Shown: in pieces, positions 41,271 to 50,417 of the stretch
Position numbering within the stretch: position 1 is the first letter of the stretch
Layout of the letters: every line of letters starts with the position of its first letter
Origin: Rhynchopus euleeides
Lineage: Eukaryota > Euglenozoa > Diplonemea > Diplonemida > Diplonemidae
DNA: 64,000 nucleotides
Assembly (NCBI GenBank): GCA_963210315.1
Contig: OY723274.1
Span: 930,001 to 994,000 of the forward strand
Reading direction: 5' to 3'
The notes under the pieces: generated by a model
The model's input: the letters and a program-made list of their open reading frames with translations, nothing else
Told to the model about the DNA's origin: nothing
Database searches by the model: none
Program-made: the position numbers and the translations under genes

Positions 41271-43871
41271 ATGCAGACAGTCATACCTTTTTCTCTTTTC
41301 GAACCACCCCCACCCACCCCCTCACACACACACACACACAGGAGGAGAGAGGGATACACGGGCAGGATGTCACAGGCCGACCTCCACGGGGTCTCCTCCG
41401 GGAACACCGGCTCCCAGGCCGGTGGCCAACAGGCCGCCCCCCTGCCCCCCCTCGAATTCACGGAACCTCGCAGATACGAGCTCCAACCCCTTCCCCCCCT
41501 CTATGGTGCCGCCCACGTGCGCACCATTCTCGACCACCTCCGGTGGGAGGCGGCGCTGGACAGCCTGGAGGGCGGCGTCGCCGTCCTCGCTGCCGAGCAA
41601 CCCCCCACCCACGGCACCCCCCCCACATGGACTCTAGTAGTCAACGGGAAGGAGGTGGTCCTGACGGACACGCTGCTCCTCGAGGAGCAGAAGCAGAGGG
41701 AGGCGGCCGCGAAGAAGCAGGCCGAGGAGGTGCTCCGCCTGAAGCGGCGCTATGAGAGCGTCCGCGACAGGCTCCAGGAGGAGCGCGCCACGGCCGCGAA
41801 GGCGGGAAGGTCTGCGAAGTCGCAGGCCAGCGGCACGGTTGGGCGGACCGGGCGTGGTGGCGGAGCAGCAGCGGCGGCGAAGCAGCAGGCGCAGCAGGCA
41901 CAGCAGAGAGCTGCCCAGCTCCAGAAGGATCTGGAGAAGCTCGCCGGGCGCCTGCGGGAGCTCGGGCATGACCCCGCACCTGCCGCCGCCGACTCCGCCA
42001 CGCAGGGCGACGGCGCGGCTTGTCAAGCCGAGCTGCAGGGCCTGCGCCGCCTCCTGCAGGACCAGGACGGCCACCGCAAGCGGCTGGAGGCCCAGCTGCT
42101 GACCCAGCAGGCACGGCAGGGCGAGCTGGGGCAGCGGATGGAGGCGATGCAGGGGCACCCGGGCCTGTCAGAGCAGTGGCTCGAAGACCGCCTGCGCCGC
42201 CAGGGGGAGCAGCACGCCGAGCAGGTGGCGCTGCTCGAGGCCCGGCTGGACAGCCACGCCCAGCAGCACGAGCTGCAGATGCAGCGCATGGGGGACCGCC
42301 TCGGCCGCCAGGAGGAGCAGCTGCAGGCGCAAGGGGCCCTGCTGAAGAGCCTCCAGGAGCGCCCCACCACCACACCCCCCACCACTACAGCCACTACGTC
42401 CACACTGAAAACGGAGCGTGAACTAAAGGAGCACAAGGCCCAGCTCCTGGAGGTCGCGAAGCACCAGCAGTCGATGGGCGTGACGGTCTCCCGCCTCCGC
42501 GAGCATGTCGGAGGGCTGGGCAAGGCGGTGGGTGAGGCAGCAGCGAGCACGGATCTGCAGAAGCTGGCTGCTGGGCTCACCGCCTTGGAGGGGCAAGGCC
42601 GCGCGCATGCGACGGATCTGACTGCGTCGCGCAAGGGCTGGGAGGCCAGCCACAAGGCCCTCGAGGCCGACATGCAGGGCCAGCTCGCGCAGCGGGACCT
42701 CAAGCACCGGGCGCTTGAGGAGCGCCTCAGCGGCGCTTGCAAGGCCATGCTGAGCCTGCAAGCCGCGGAGGCGAGCGAGCAGACGCCCCTCTCCCACCAC
42801 CAGGCGCAGCAGCTCCAGGCGGAGGTGGACGCGGTCAGGGCCGACCTGGAGGCGCAGCGCGGGCAGGAGCAGCAGCGCCTGGACGCGGCGGTGGCGGAGC
42901 TCCGCAGGGCGTGGGAGGCGCAGCAGGGGGAAGCCGCGGTGGGCGAGCTGCGGCGGCAGACGGAGCGCCTGGGGGTCACGGTGCGCGACCTGCGGGCCTC
43001 CTGCGAGGCTGACCGCAAGGACGCCACGGCCGCCCAGCAGCAGTCGGAGCGGGCGACCGGGGAGCAGGTGGCCCGCCTCCAGAGCCGCCTGGATGAGGTG
43101 TGTGGGGAGCTGCGGGGGACCTGCGAGGCGCAGATGGCGCGGCACGGGGCCCAGCAGCTCAAGGCCCTTGCCGAGAAGGCAACCCAGCTCGACACTACCC
43201 TTCGAGCTGACCTCCAACAGGCAGGGAAGGAGGAGGGCGAGAGGGTGCAGCGCCAGCTGACGCAGCAGGCCAGCGAGCTCGGGCAGAGCTGGCAGGGCCT
43301 GCTGGAGGGGGTGCGCGACGCGGAGGAGCAGCGCAAGCTGCAACACCAGGAGATGCTTATCTCCGTGAGGCGGGAGCTGAGCGCTGCCACAAAGGGGCTG
43401 GGTGCGTCCAAGGGGGCGAAGGGCAAACCGCCGGCGGGGCCCACGGCCGGGCCGGCTGCGGATGCCCTGCCAGCACCCACAAAACCCGCCCGCTCCTCCC
43501 CCAGCACCACCACCTCTGCCACCTCCGCCGCCTCTGACTCCTCCGCCCCTGCCCCGCCCAGTGATTCGAGCAGTAAACCCGTGACACCTATGGCACCCGG
43601 GGCACCAACAACGTCGAGCGCCGCCCCGACCCCAGCGCAGCCAGCAGCAGTGCCGCCGGCAGCACCGGCGCCGCCTGCCCAGCCTGCCCCGCCGGCCCCA
43701 CCCCTCCTCGAAGCCCTGACGCCCACGGCAGTTGGCGGGGATGAGGCCCCACCCTGTAGGGTGCCGGGAGCCAGCAGGAACGGGAGGACCAGGCAGGCCT
43801 CCATCACGGCGTACCTGAAGCCTCGTTCCAACCGCCTTACCCCCTACCCGCAGAAGCCGGATGAGGAATAG
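41271..43871 (+). CDS. LINE ORF1: long coiled-coil protein with PIP-like C-terminal motif
   Basis: 866 residues from the ATG at 41271, or 834 from the ATG at 41367 (MSQADLHGVS); the later start is preferred because the first part is Pro/His low complexity. From the later start, residues about 85-610 are almost continuous coiled coil rich in Gln, Glu, Arg, Ala and Leu (LLLEEQKQREAAAKKQ, RRLLQDQDGHRKRLEAQ). Residues 640-760 are Ala/Pro/Ser-rich, and the tail ends in a QASITAYL motif. No RRM or CCHC knuckle was seen. The gene ends 394 bp before the first ATG of ORF2, on the same strand, so it is read as ORF1, which in LINEs forms multimers on the RNA. The assignment rests on position and composition. 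Confidence 0.65.
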   Translation: MQTVIPFSLFEPPPPTPSHTHTHRRREGYTGRMSQADLHGVSSGNTGSQAGGQQAAPLPPLEFTEPRRYELQPLPPLYGAAHVRTILDHLRWEAALDSLEGGVAVLAAEQPPTHGTPPTWTLVVNGKEVVLTDTLLLEEQKQREAAAKKQAEEVLRLKRRYESVRDRLQEERATAAKAGRSAKSQASGTVGRTGRGGGAAAAAKQQAQQAQQRAAQLQKDLEKLAGRLRELGHDPAPAAADSATQGDGAACQAELQGLRRLLQDQDGHRKRLEAQLLTQQARQGELGQRMEAMQGHPGLSEQWLEDRLRRQGEQHAEQVALLEARLDSHAQQHELQMQRMGDRLGRQEEQLQAQGALLKSLQERPTTTPPTTTATTSTLKTERELKEHKAQLLEVAKHQQSMGVTVSRLREHVGGLGKAVGEAAASTDLQKLAAGLTALEGQGRAHATDLTASRKGWEASHKALEADMQGQLAQRDLKHRALEERLSGACKAMLSLQAAEASEQTPLSHHQAQQLQAEVDAVRADLEAQRGQEQQRLDAAVAELRRAWEAQQGEAAVGELRRQTERLGVTVRDLRASCEADRKDATAAQQQSERATGEQVARLQSRLDEVCGELRGTCEAQMARHGAQQLKALAEKATQLDTTLRADLQQAGKEEGERVQRQLTQQASELGQSWQGLLEGVRDAEEQRKLQHQEMLISVRRELSAATKGLGASKGAKGKPPAGPTAGPAADALPAPTKPARSSPSTTTSATSAASDSSAPAPPSDSSSKPVTPMAPGAPTTSSAAPTPAQPAAVPPAAPAPPAQPAPPAPPLLEALTPTAVGGDEAPPCRVPGASRNGRTRQASITAYLKPRSNRLTPYPQKPDEE
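43794..43817 (+). other. PIP-box-like motif at the ORF1 C terminus
   Basis: QASITAYL followed by KPR fits the Q-x-x-I-x-x-aromatic pattern of PCNA-interacting peptides, with Leu in the final aromatic place and basic flanks, 25 residues from the C terminus. Confidence 0.35.
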
Positions 43872-44264
43872 GGGGGCGGGCGCTCCGGCCAGCGGGGGGG
43901 ACCCGCGCAAGAGATTAACGTTCCCCCTGGCCGGGGTGCCGACCACGTCTGGGGACAAATCACGTTCGCCGTCGGGCCCCCAGCCGCACCCCACCCCGAG
44001 AAACAGGAGGTCTCGGGGCGTATACAAACACCTCCACACACCCCAAGTAGAACCCCAACCCCAACATCACCCCCAACCCCACCTAGACCCAGCCGAGCCG
44101 CTGTACGGGCAGGAGATACCCGGGCAACGGCCCCGTGCTGGGACCCCGTAGATTTGGCGACAGGGGCAGGAGAACCCCGGCGCCTCCGTGGGGGGGGACA
44201 GGAGTACTCCCCCTCCACCATAGAGCAAGACGAGCAGTGGTTGACGCATGCTGCAAGGAGACTG

Positions 44265-47200
44265 ATGGCGCTCCGGGTACCAGTGCCGAAGGACGGCAAC
44301 TGCCAGTACGCCGGCCTTGCAGAGCAGTGCGCGGAGTGGACAGCAGGCGGGTTGCGTGCAGCGGTGGCGTCGTCCATGCGGCAAAACGCAGAGCGCAGGG
44401 CCTCGTACGTGCCCGACCACGATGACCCGCAGGCCCCTACATCCTACGACGACTACGTCGAGAAGCAGACGCGCCCGGGGACATACGGAGACGCGGCTAC
44501 CCTCCGGGTTGCGGCAGAAGTTCTGGATGCCCAGGTGTGGCTGCTCGCCTCCAGCAGCAAGCAATGCATGACCCGGTGTGGGGAGGGAGCCAAGGTGCTG
44601 GGCCTTACGTGGAGGCCCTTCCACTACGATGTGCTCCGTTTCCCCCTTAGCCTGGCCCGGGAGCTAGCTGTGACGCCGACGAACCAGTGGGACATCCCTG
44701 CAGCCCTTCCTATGCCCACCCCGGCCACAGCGGACGGGACGCGAGTGCCTACGCCCGTCCAGGGGTCCACAGCGTCACCGCCCCCGCGGCGATTGCGGCA
44801 TCCTGCATATCAACTAACAACACCGGGAGTGATCAGGCTGGCGACAGCGAATGTAACGTCACTGCAGACGCACCTAGGCGACGTGGCGGGCCTGAAGGCG
44901 GATGTTGTGGCCCTGCAGGAAACCCGAGTCCCGGACCCGAGCAAGGGCACGCACAACGGCTACTTCGCAGCCCACGGCTGGGCTATGCACTGGGGCAAGG
45001 GCATGCCCAGGGTCGCAGGCGCGAACGGCCGCGAACAAACAAGGCCCGGAGGTGTGGCTGTCATGGCGAAGGAGGGCCTTGTCGCGCAAGTGGTGCAGCC
45101 GAAGACCGCGCAGGAGCAGAAGTTGTACGACAGTACCCGCATGGTGCACGTAGTGCTAGCGATTGGAGACGGGAAAACGGCGCTTCATATCCTGAGCGTG
45201 TACGGCCACTCGGGGACCGAAGTGGGTGAGCAGCGGGAAGCCCTCCTGCAAGAGACGCTCGACCTCGCAGCTGGGTTGGGGCAGGTGCCCGTGCTACTGA
45301 TGGGGGACCTCAACACCAACCCGGAAACCAGCGCCACGCTGTCCCAGGCGTGCCGGGTGGGCGGCTGGGTCGACGCGGCGACGACGCATGCGGAGCTCGC
45401 ACAACAGAGCGTGCAGAACACGTGCTGGGCGTCGGAGAACGGCACTCGGCTGGACATCTGCCTGATGAACTCCTGCGCAGCGCCGGCCCTGCGTCGCGTT
45501 GAGGTGGCGAAGCGGGGGGACTACGACATACCCACGCACTGCCCGCTTTTTGTAGACCTAGACCTCACTGCCTTCCGCCGCCCCAAAAAGATCTGCATTC
45601 TTCCCACCCCTTTCCCTGCGGGTAAGCCCAAGCTGGGAGACGCTGCGGCGAGAGGGATAATGCAGGACGTGCTTGCAGAGGGGGAACTGCGCCACGGAGC
45701 AACGGCCGCGCAGCTCCTCCACCGAGCCTCCACCTGCGGCGAGCGTTTCCTAAAGCGTGTCCATGTAGGCCACCTGGAGAGGCAGGAAGCGGCCTACACA
45801 GGCAGAGCGGAGGGCTACCACATGCAGTGGTCGCGGGCGGCCACCAAGCACCACCCCGCCTCTGCACGGGGGGCCGGTGACACGAACACCCGGGCGAAGG
45901 ACGGACTGTTGGGGAACCTCCGATGCCTCGTCCAAGAGGGTCTCAAGCGACTGCAAGCCGATGCACCGTACGGCCTCACGAATGGGGAGAAGCACGCCTG
46001 GAACGCCGCAAAGAAACGCCTGAGGGAGGGGGGCCTCCCCCAGGGGCTGCAAGCAGCGCTGACGAACACAACCTCGCAGTTGCCGGACCTGGAGATCCTG
46101 GAGCAGGCCCTCATTGCCTTGGAGGGGTCGCAGAGGGGCATGTTCGACAGGCTCCGCGACGCGAGGATCCGCACGTGGAAGGCGAGGATGCAGAAAGCTT
46201 GGACATACGAGGCAGGGCAGGTGTTCGCGTACCTCGCAGATCGCTTCTGCGCTCCAGCCACCTTCATGCGGCGCGAAGACGGCTCTTTCACGGCCTGCCC
46301 CAAGGAGGCGGACGAGCTGCTGAGGAGCGACACGGCGTGGGGAGGGTACTTCCGTAAGTACGCAACGACGCCAGAGCCCCGGTGGGACACCTTCCGCCAA
46401 AAGTACCTCCGCTTTCTCCCCGAGGTGGCTGACATGGAGTGCAAGACCATCACGGCAGAAGACGTTGGGAAGGCCTTGGCCAAGATGTCCACGTCCACCT
46501 CGCCGGGCCTGCACGGTTGGCGGGTCCACGAACTGAGACAACTCCCGCACGAACTCCTCAGGCTCTTCGCGGAGGTGTTCAACGAAGTTGAACGGTCGGG
46601 CGAGTGGCCGGAGCAGCTGATGCACGCCATGATCTGCCTCATCCCCAAGCCTGGCAGCTCAGGAGAGCCACTGTCGCAGCGCCCCATCAGTATCACCCCC
46701 GTGCTGTACAGAGTGTGGGCAGCTATCCGGGTGAAACCGGCACTGAAGTGGTTGGAGATCATCGCGCCCGAAGACCTGCACGGCTGCCGGCCTGGCCACG
46801 GTGCGGAGGACCTCATCTGGCACCTGGCGGCACGTATTGAAGAAGCCCACCTCACAGGGCGACCGCTGCACGGAGTCGCCCTCGACTTCAAGAAGTGCTT
46901 CGACACGGTGCCAATCGACCTCACCTTCCGCCTGGCTGCGGAGCTCGGTTTCGACGCCCGTGTCCTGCGCACCCTGCGAGCAGCGTACAGGACGATGCAG
47001 CGGCACTTCCGGGCGAGCGGCACCATCGGGGAAGGCTTCCTGCCAACTAACGGCATCATGCAGGGTTGCCCCATCAGTGTCGTGCTGATTAACGTGCTGG
47101 TGGGTGTGTGGATGAGGATGGTCGAGCACCGGCAGGACACAAGGGCGCTGTCTTTCGTTGACGACGTATACGCCACAGCCCCCAGCCCGGAGATCCTGCA

Positions 47201-49997
47201 AGACGTTGTAGACGACTCTGCGGGTTTCTCCCACGACACCGGGATGGCTATTTGTGCAGAAATCAAGTCTCACGTTTTCTCGACATCCCCCGGGCCGCTC
47301 CGGATTATGTACCGGGCAAGGGATGGCGAGGCCACTCCCCTCCGGCAGCGCAACAGCTTCGACTGTCTCGGGGCCATGCTACACGCGCGCCTGATCAGGG
47401 AAGGGCGCACAGCGCCCCAGTCCGAGCGCATCGCCCGCCGGAAGGAAGGTGCGCAGCAGAACCTTCGCAGAACCTCAGCGCTGCCCCTGCCGGTGCAATG
47501 GAAAGGGCAGGCGGCGGCGATGACGGCAGGGGCTCGACTATATTACGATGCCCTCGTAACTCGTTGGGACAGCAAGGACATCAGGCGATGGAGGGGCCTC
47601 TTCGTCGCCGCGCTCTGGTCTGGCCCACCTCGCAGAGCACAGGAGATCGTGCTGTGTGTCCTCCATCAGGCGCACCGGGTGGACCCCGCTGTCGCCCCCC
47701 CCTACCGGCAGATCACCACATGGGCCAAGCAGATCAAAAAGTGGAGCCACAGCAGGGTGCTGTCCGAGGCAGCCTGGGGGAGTAGAGAGAGGCTTGAGGG
47801 GACAGGCCCCTTCGCGCTTTTCTGGGCTGCCCTGCAGGGGATTGAATGGCGCTGGAGTGCTGCGACCACCCTGGCTTACACTGACGAAGCTGGTCGCGAT
47901 GTCACCTTCGACCCTGTTGCTGCAACACCGAGCGCCTGGGCTATCTTTGCACACGACCTCCGCCAATCCCTGCGTAACGCAACGGCGAAGAAGCTGGCCG
48001 AACGCAGAGACGACTTCCAAGGAGCAGAGCACGGCATTGACGGGAGGGTGACACGTTGCGTCCTGGAGGGAGAGGGCGCTGCAATCACGGGGTACCAGCG
48101 AGGCCTCCTCCGCTCCGTCGTTGCAGGGGCGGTGCCTGCTCGTGGGCGCACAGGTCTGGGGGAGGTGTGCCGATACTGCACATCTGGGACCCCGGAGACG
48201 GTATCACACCTGTGGTGGGACTGCGCGGCATGGGAGCCAGTCCGCCAGAAGCACCCCATAGCAGCGAGGGACCGGACGGCCTGGCCGGCATGCCTGGCCC
48301 AGTGCGGGGTGGCGCCCATTTACAGATACAGCGTCCCGGAGAACGAGCAGCCGCTGCCCATGTCCTTTGCGGACAGGATCATCACCGTGGCACAGCTCCA
48401 CCGCTACTTCATCGCAGTCCTGGCGGCGCGACAGGAGAAGGACGGGCTGCTCGACCGCTCTGTGCGCCATCACCGTACTACCGTCTACCCCTGGGAGTGG
48501 AGCACCCCTAACCCCGAGAGTGCCTCCATCCCTGCACTGGCGCCTTCCGAAGTCAAGCAGACGTGGGGCAAGCGGCCCCCAGGCATGTGGGTGGCCCTCT
48601 GCGACTGGCTAAGGGGCCTAAAGTGGGGACCGCAGGGGAGCGAGCATACTGTGACCCTGATGGAGCTGGCCGTGGACTTCGAGCTATCAACTGGCCTTAC
48701 CCTCCCAGACACCGTGACGCGCCGCATCCGCCCCCCCGCCCACGTGGACCCGAATAGGAAGGGCGCGAGGGAGGCCCGCTCGCGCATCCCTGCAGACACA
48801 GCCCCAGGGCTCACCCTGTACTTTGACGGTGGTGCGCGCGACAATGGCACCCCCTTCGCCGTGGCGGGGGCAGGGGCGGTGCTATACCAAGACGGTTGCA
48901 AGGTTTCAGAGAAAGTACTCCCGCTGCTGAACGTGCGTAGCAACAACATTGCTGAGTACGAGGCGCTCCGAGCAGGCCTGCGCCTCCTCGAGAGGGGTGA
49001 TGCCCCTGAGGGCCCAGTCACAGTGCGGGGCGACTCCCAGGTGGTGCTGCGTCAGCTCCAAGGGGACTCATTGTGCCGGGATGCCGCCCTCCGTCCTCTG
49101 TTCCTCAGCACGTCCCGGCTAGCTGCGGACCTCCAACCGAGGTTCACTCTCACATACGAGCATGTGAAGAGGGAATCCAACACAGATGCTGATGCCCTCA
49201 GTAACGCCGCGATGGACGAGGCTGAAAGGCTGGGGGCCTCACGGCAGCAACTCCAGCAAGACCTCACGGTGTTCCAGAGCAGTATCCTGGGGAAGGCTGC
49301 CTCGCTGAAGGGGCTCTGCAGCATGGTAATGAAAGTAGGCACTGGGCCCTGGCATTGCGGCCATGCTGCCAACTCAACAGTCCTCACGGCGATCGGTGGA
49401 TCTGTGGCGGCGGGCCTGTCGAGGAGGGCCCAGCTGAACCCTGCCACTGAGTCGGTGATGCGCAGCCTCCAAGCGCACCTGGCTGTGCCAGCCCCCAGCC
49501 GGACGGATACAGTGTTCCATGATCGCGGAATGGCGTGGGCCGCTACCTTCGCTCCGCAGCCGCACTACCCTGAGGGTTGGCAGCAATCGGCCCAACAGTG
49601 GGCGGCGCGTGGTCGGCAGGCCAACAGCCGGGTAGGGCGCCCATGGGAGCGGAGGGGCGCTGCCCCCCGAACTGCTCCCCCTGGTGCCAGGAGGAACGCA
49701 AAGGTGCTTGCCTGCAAGTTGCATTGGAAGCCCCGTTGCTCGGCATGCCAGAAGCGGCGCCTCCCGGAGGAGGTGTGCTGCCGTAACCATCACAAGGAGG
49801 GGGACGGGCTCCCGGTCACTATGGGCTTCTGCAAACGCCACAGCATGGACCGATGCGGTGACTGCTACAGCGATGGCAAAACACTACCACATTGCTGCCA
49901 AGCACACCACGCCGGCTATGCTGCACGCCCTCCTCCCCGGAGTGGCACTGAGTTGGCCCCACACTCTAACCCGAGTGGGGCCTCCGCTGTGACGTAG
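44265..49997 (+). CDS. LINE ORF2: OTU protease, APE endonuclease, reverse transcriptase, RNase H
   Basis: 1910 residues from the first ATG at 44265; the frame is open a little upstream. Residues 1-125 are an OTU cysteine protease (Asp10-Gly-Asn-Cys13, then WRPFHYD with His120). Residues 190-436 are an APE-type endonuclease (Asn196, Glu219, GDLN at 347-350, Asp397, His425). RT covers about 740-1010, with LIPKPG, Asp874 in ALDFKKCFD, MQGCPIS and FVDD at 964-967. A zinc knuckle C-x2-C-x9-H-x4-C follows at 1302-1320. RNase H spans 1515-1650 (Asp1521, Glu1564, Asp1590, Asp1643). The last 120 residues are Cys/His-rich (CSACQKRR, CGDCYSDG). All catalytic residues are present, so the enzyme may be active. 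Confidence 0.93.
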   Translation: MALRVPVPKDGNCQYAGLAEQCAEWTAGGLRAAVASSMRQNAERRASYVPDHDDPQAPTSYDDYVEKQTRPGTYGDAATLRVAAEVLDAQVWLLASSSKQCMTRCGEGAKVLGLTWRPFHYDVLRFPLSLARELAVTPTNQWDIPAALPMPTPATADGTRVPTPVQGSTASPPPRRLRHPAYQLTTPGVIRLATANVTSLQTHLGDVAGLKADVVALQETRVPDPSKGTHNGYFAAHGWAMHWGKGMPRVAGANGREQTRPGGVAVMAKEGLVAQVVQPKTAQEQKLYDSTRMVHVVLAIGDGKTALHILSVYGHSGTEVGEQREALLQETLDLAAGLGQVPVLLMGDLNTNPETSATLSQACRVGGWVDAATTHAELAQQSVQNTCWASENGTRLDICLMNSCAAPALRRVEVAKRGDYDIPTHCPLFVDLDLTAFRRPKKICILPTPFPAGKPKLGDAAARGIMQDVLAEGELRHGATAAQLLHRASTCGERFLKRVHVGHLERQEAAYTGRAEGYHMQWSRAATKHHPASARGAGDTNTRAKDGLLGNLRCLVQEGLKRLQADAPYGLTNGEKHAWNAAKKRLREGGLPQGLQAALTNTTSQLPDLEILEQALIALEGSQRGMFDRLRDARIRTWKARMQKAWTYEAGQVFAYLADRFCAPATFMRREDGSFTACPKEADELLRSDTAWGGYFRKYATTPEPRWDTFRQKYLRFLPEVADMECKTITAEDVGKALAKMSTSTSPGLHGWRVHELRQLPHELLRLFAEVFNEVERSGEWPEQLMHAMICLIPKPGSSGEPLSQRPISITPVLYRVWAAIRVKPALKWLEIIAPEDLHGCRPGHGAEDLIWHLAARIEEAHLTGRPLHGVALDFKKCFDTVPIDLTFRLAAELGFDARVLRTLRAAYRTMQRHFRASGTIGEGFLPTNGIMQGCPISVVLINVLVGVWMRMVEHRQDTRALSFVDDVYATAPSPEILQDVVDDSAGFSHDTGMAICAEIKSHVFSTSPGPLRIMYRARDGEATPLRQRNSFDCLGAMLHARLIREGRTAPQSERIARRKEGAQQNLRRTSALPLPVQWKGQAAAMTAGARLYYDALVTRWDSKDIRRWRGLFVAALWSGPPRRAQEIVLCVLHQAHRVDPAVAPPYRQITTWAKQIKKWSHSRVLSEAAWGSRERLEGTGPFALFWAALQGIEWRWSAATTLAYTDEAGRDVTFDPVAATPSAWAIFAHDLRQSLRNATAKKLAERRDDFQGAEHGIDGRVTRCVLEGEGAAITGYQRGLLRSVVAGAVPARGRTGLGEVCRYCTSGTPETVSHLWWDCAAWEPVRQKHPIAARDRTAWPACLAQCGVAPIYRYSVPENEQPLPMSFADRIITVAQLHRYFIAVLAARQEKDGLLDRSVRHHRTTVYPWEWSTPNPESASIPALAPSEVKQTWGKRPPGMWVALCDWLRGLKWGPQGSEHTVTLMELAVDFELSTGLTLPDTVTRRIRPPAHVDPNRKGAREARSRIPADTAPGLTLYFDGGARDNGTPFAVAGAGAVLYQDGCKVSEKVLPLLNVRSNNIAEYEALRAGLRLLERGDAPEGPVTVRGDSQVVLRQLQGDSLCRDAALRPLFLSTSRLAADLQPRFTLTYEHVKRESNTDADALSNAAMDEAERLGASRQQLQQDLTVFQSSILGKAASLKGLCSMVMKVGTGPWHCGHAANSTVLTAIGGSVAAGLSRRAQLNPATESVMRSLQAHLAVPAPSRTDTVFHDRGMAWAATFAPQPHYPEGWQQSAQQWAARGRQANSRVGRPWERRGAAPRTAPPGARRNAKVLACKLHWKPRCSACQKRRLPEEVCCRNHHKEGDGLPVTMGFCKRHSMDRCGDCYSDGKTLPHCCQAHHAGYAARPPPRSGTELAPHSNPSGASAVT

Positions 49998-50074
49998 AAA
50001 TGGGCGGGGGTGGGCAATGATCCGCGCAGGATCTCCCCACACAAAACGTGGTCACCACACACACACACACAGGG

Positions 50075-50140
50075 TGGGCTAGGACCCGTGCAGGGTTAAC
50101 CCACCTAAAAAGTGATCAACACACACACACACACACAAAT
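50075..50140 (+). repeat. LINE 3' tail with CA repeat
   Basis: GGTGGGCTAGGACCCGTGC, then GGGTTAACCC and ACCTAAAAAGTGATCAA, ending in (CA)n. GGGTTAACCC is a perfect 10-bp palindrome. The same order is found inverted at 57668-57723. Confidence 0.85.
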
Positions 50141-50417
50141 TCATCAGCACAAAGCTAAAAAAATCACCACCGCCACCCCTCTGTCCCTATCTCCGGAGAA
50201 CCCATCCTCAGAACCATCGCCCCCTCGCCCCTCCAGCCCTCTTCTGAGCCCACGCAAGACAGAACATATGATTTGCATTTTTTTGTCTCAGCGCAGACCG
50301 CATTACCCCTCCCCCCCCCTCCCCGCTCGCTTTTCGATGCGATCTCCAAAACTAAGCTAAAACTGGACTGTGTGCCACCCCCACCCGGCGCCCTCTCCCT
50401 CACAATGATGTTCGACT
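50141..50417. other. Spacer between the LINE tail and the bromodomain gene
   Basis: C/T-rich sequence with no gene; it is the 3' flank of the convergently placed minus-strand gene ending at 50418. Confidence 0.5.

Larger units (their letters stand above)
41271..50135 (+). mobile_element. LINE (non-LTR retrotransposon), apparently full-length, OTU-bearing
   Basis: Two consecutive plus-strand ORFs (a coiled-coil ORF1 and a 1910-residue ORF2) are followed by a 3' tail that ends in a conserved block (50075-50122) and a CA repeat (50122-50140). The same conserved block occurs in inverted orientation at 57668-57723, as expected of a 5'-truncated second copy. The domain order APE endonuclease, RT, zinc knuckle, RNase H places it among APE-type LINEs related to I/Jockey-like clades; the OTU domain is an extra. 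The left boundary and target duplication are not determined. Both ORFs are uninterrupted. Confidence 0.85.

Noticed and set aside
42023..44039. Long minus-strand frames over LINE ORF1
   Set aside because: They are Ser/Arg/Cys- or Leu-rich antisense shadows of the coiled-coil gene.
44265..49997. A second (restriction-like) endonuclease in ORF2, as in dual-endonuclease LINEs
   Set aside because: The C-terminal Cys/His-rich region lacks a visible PD-(D/E)XK core; it is described only as zinc-binding.
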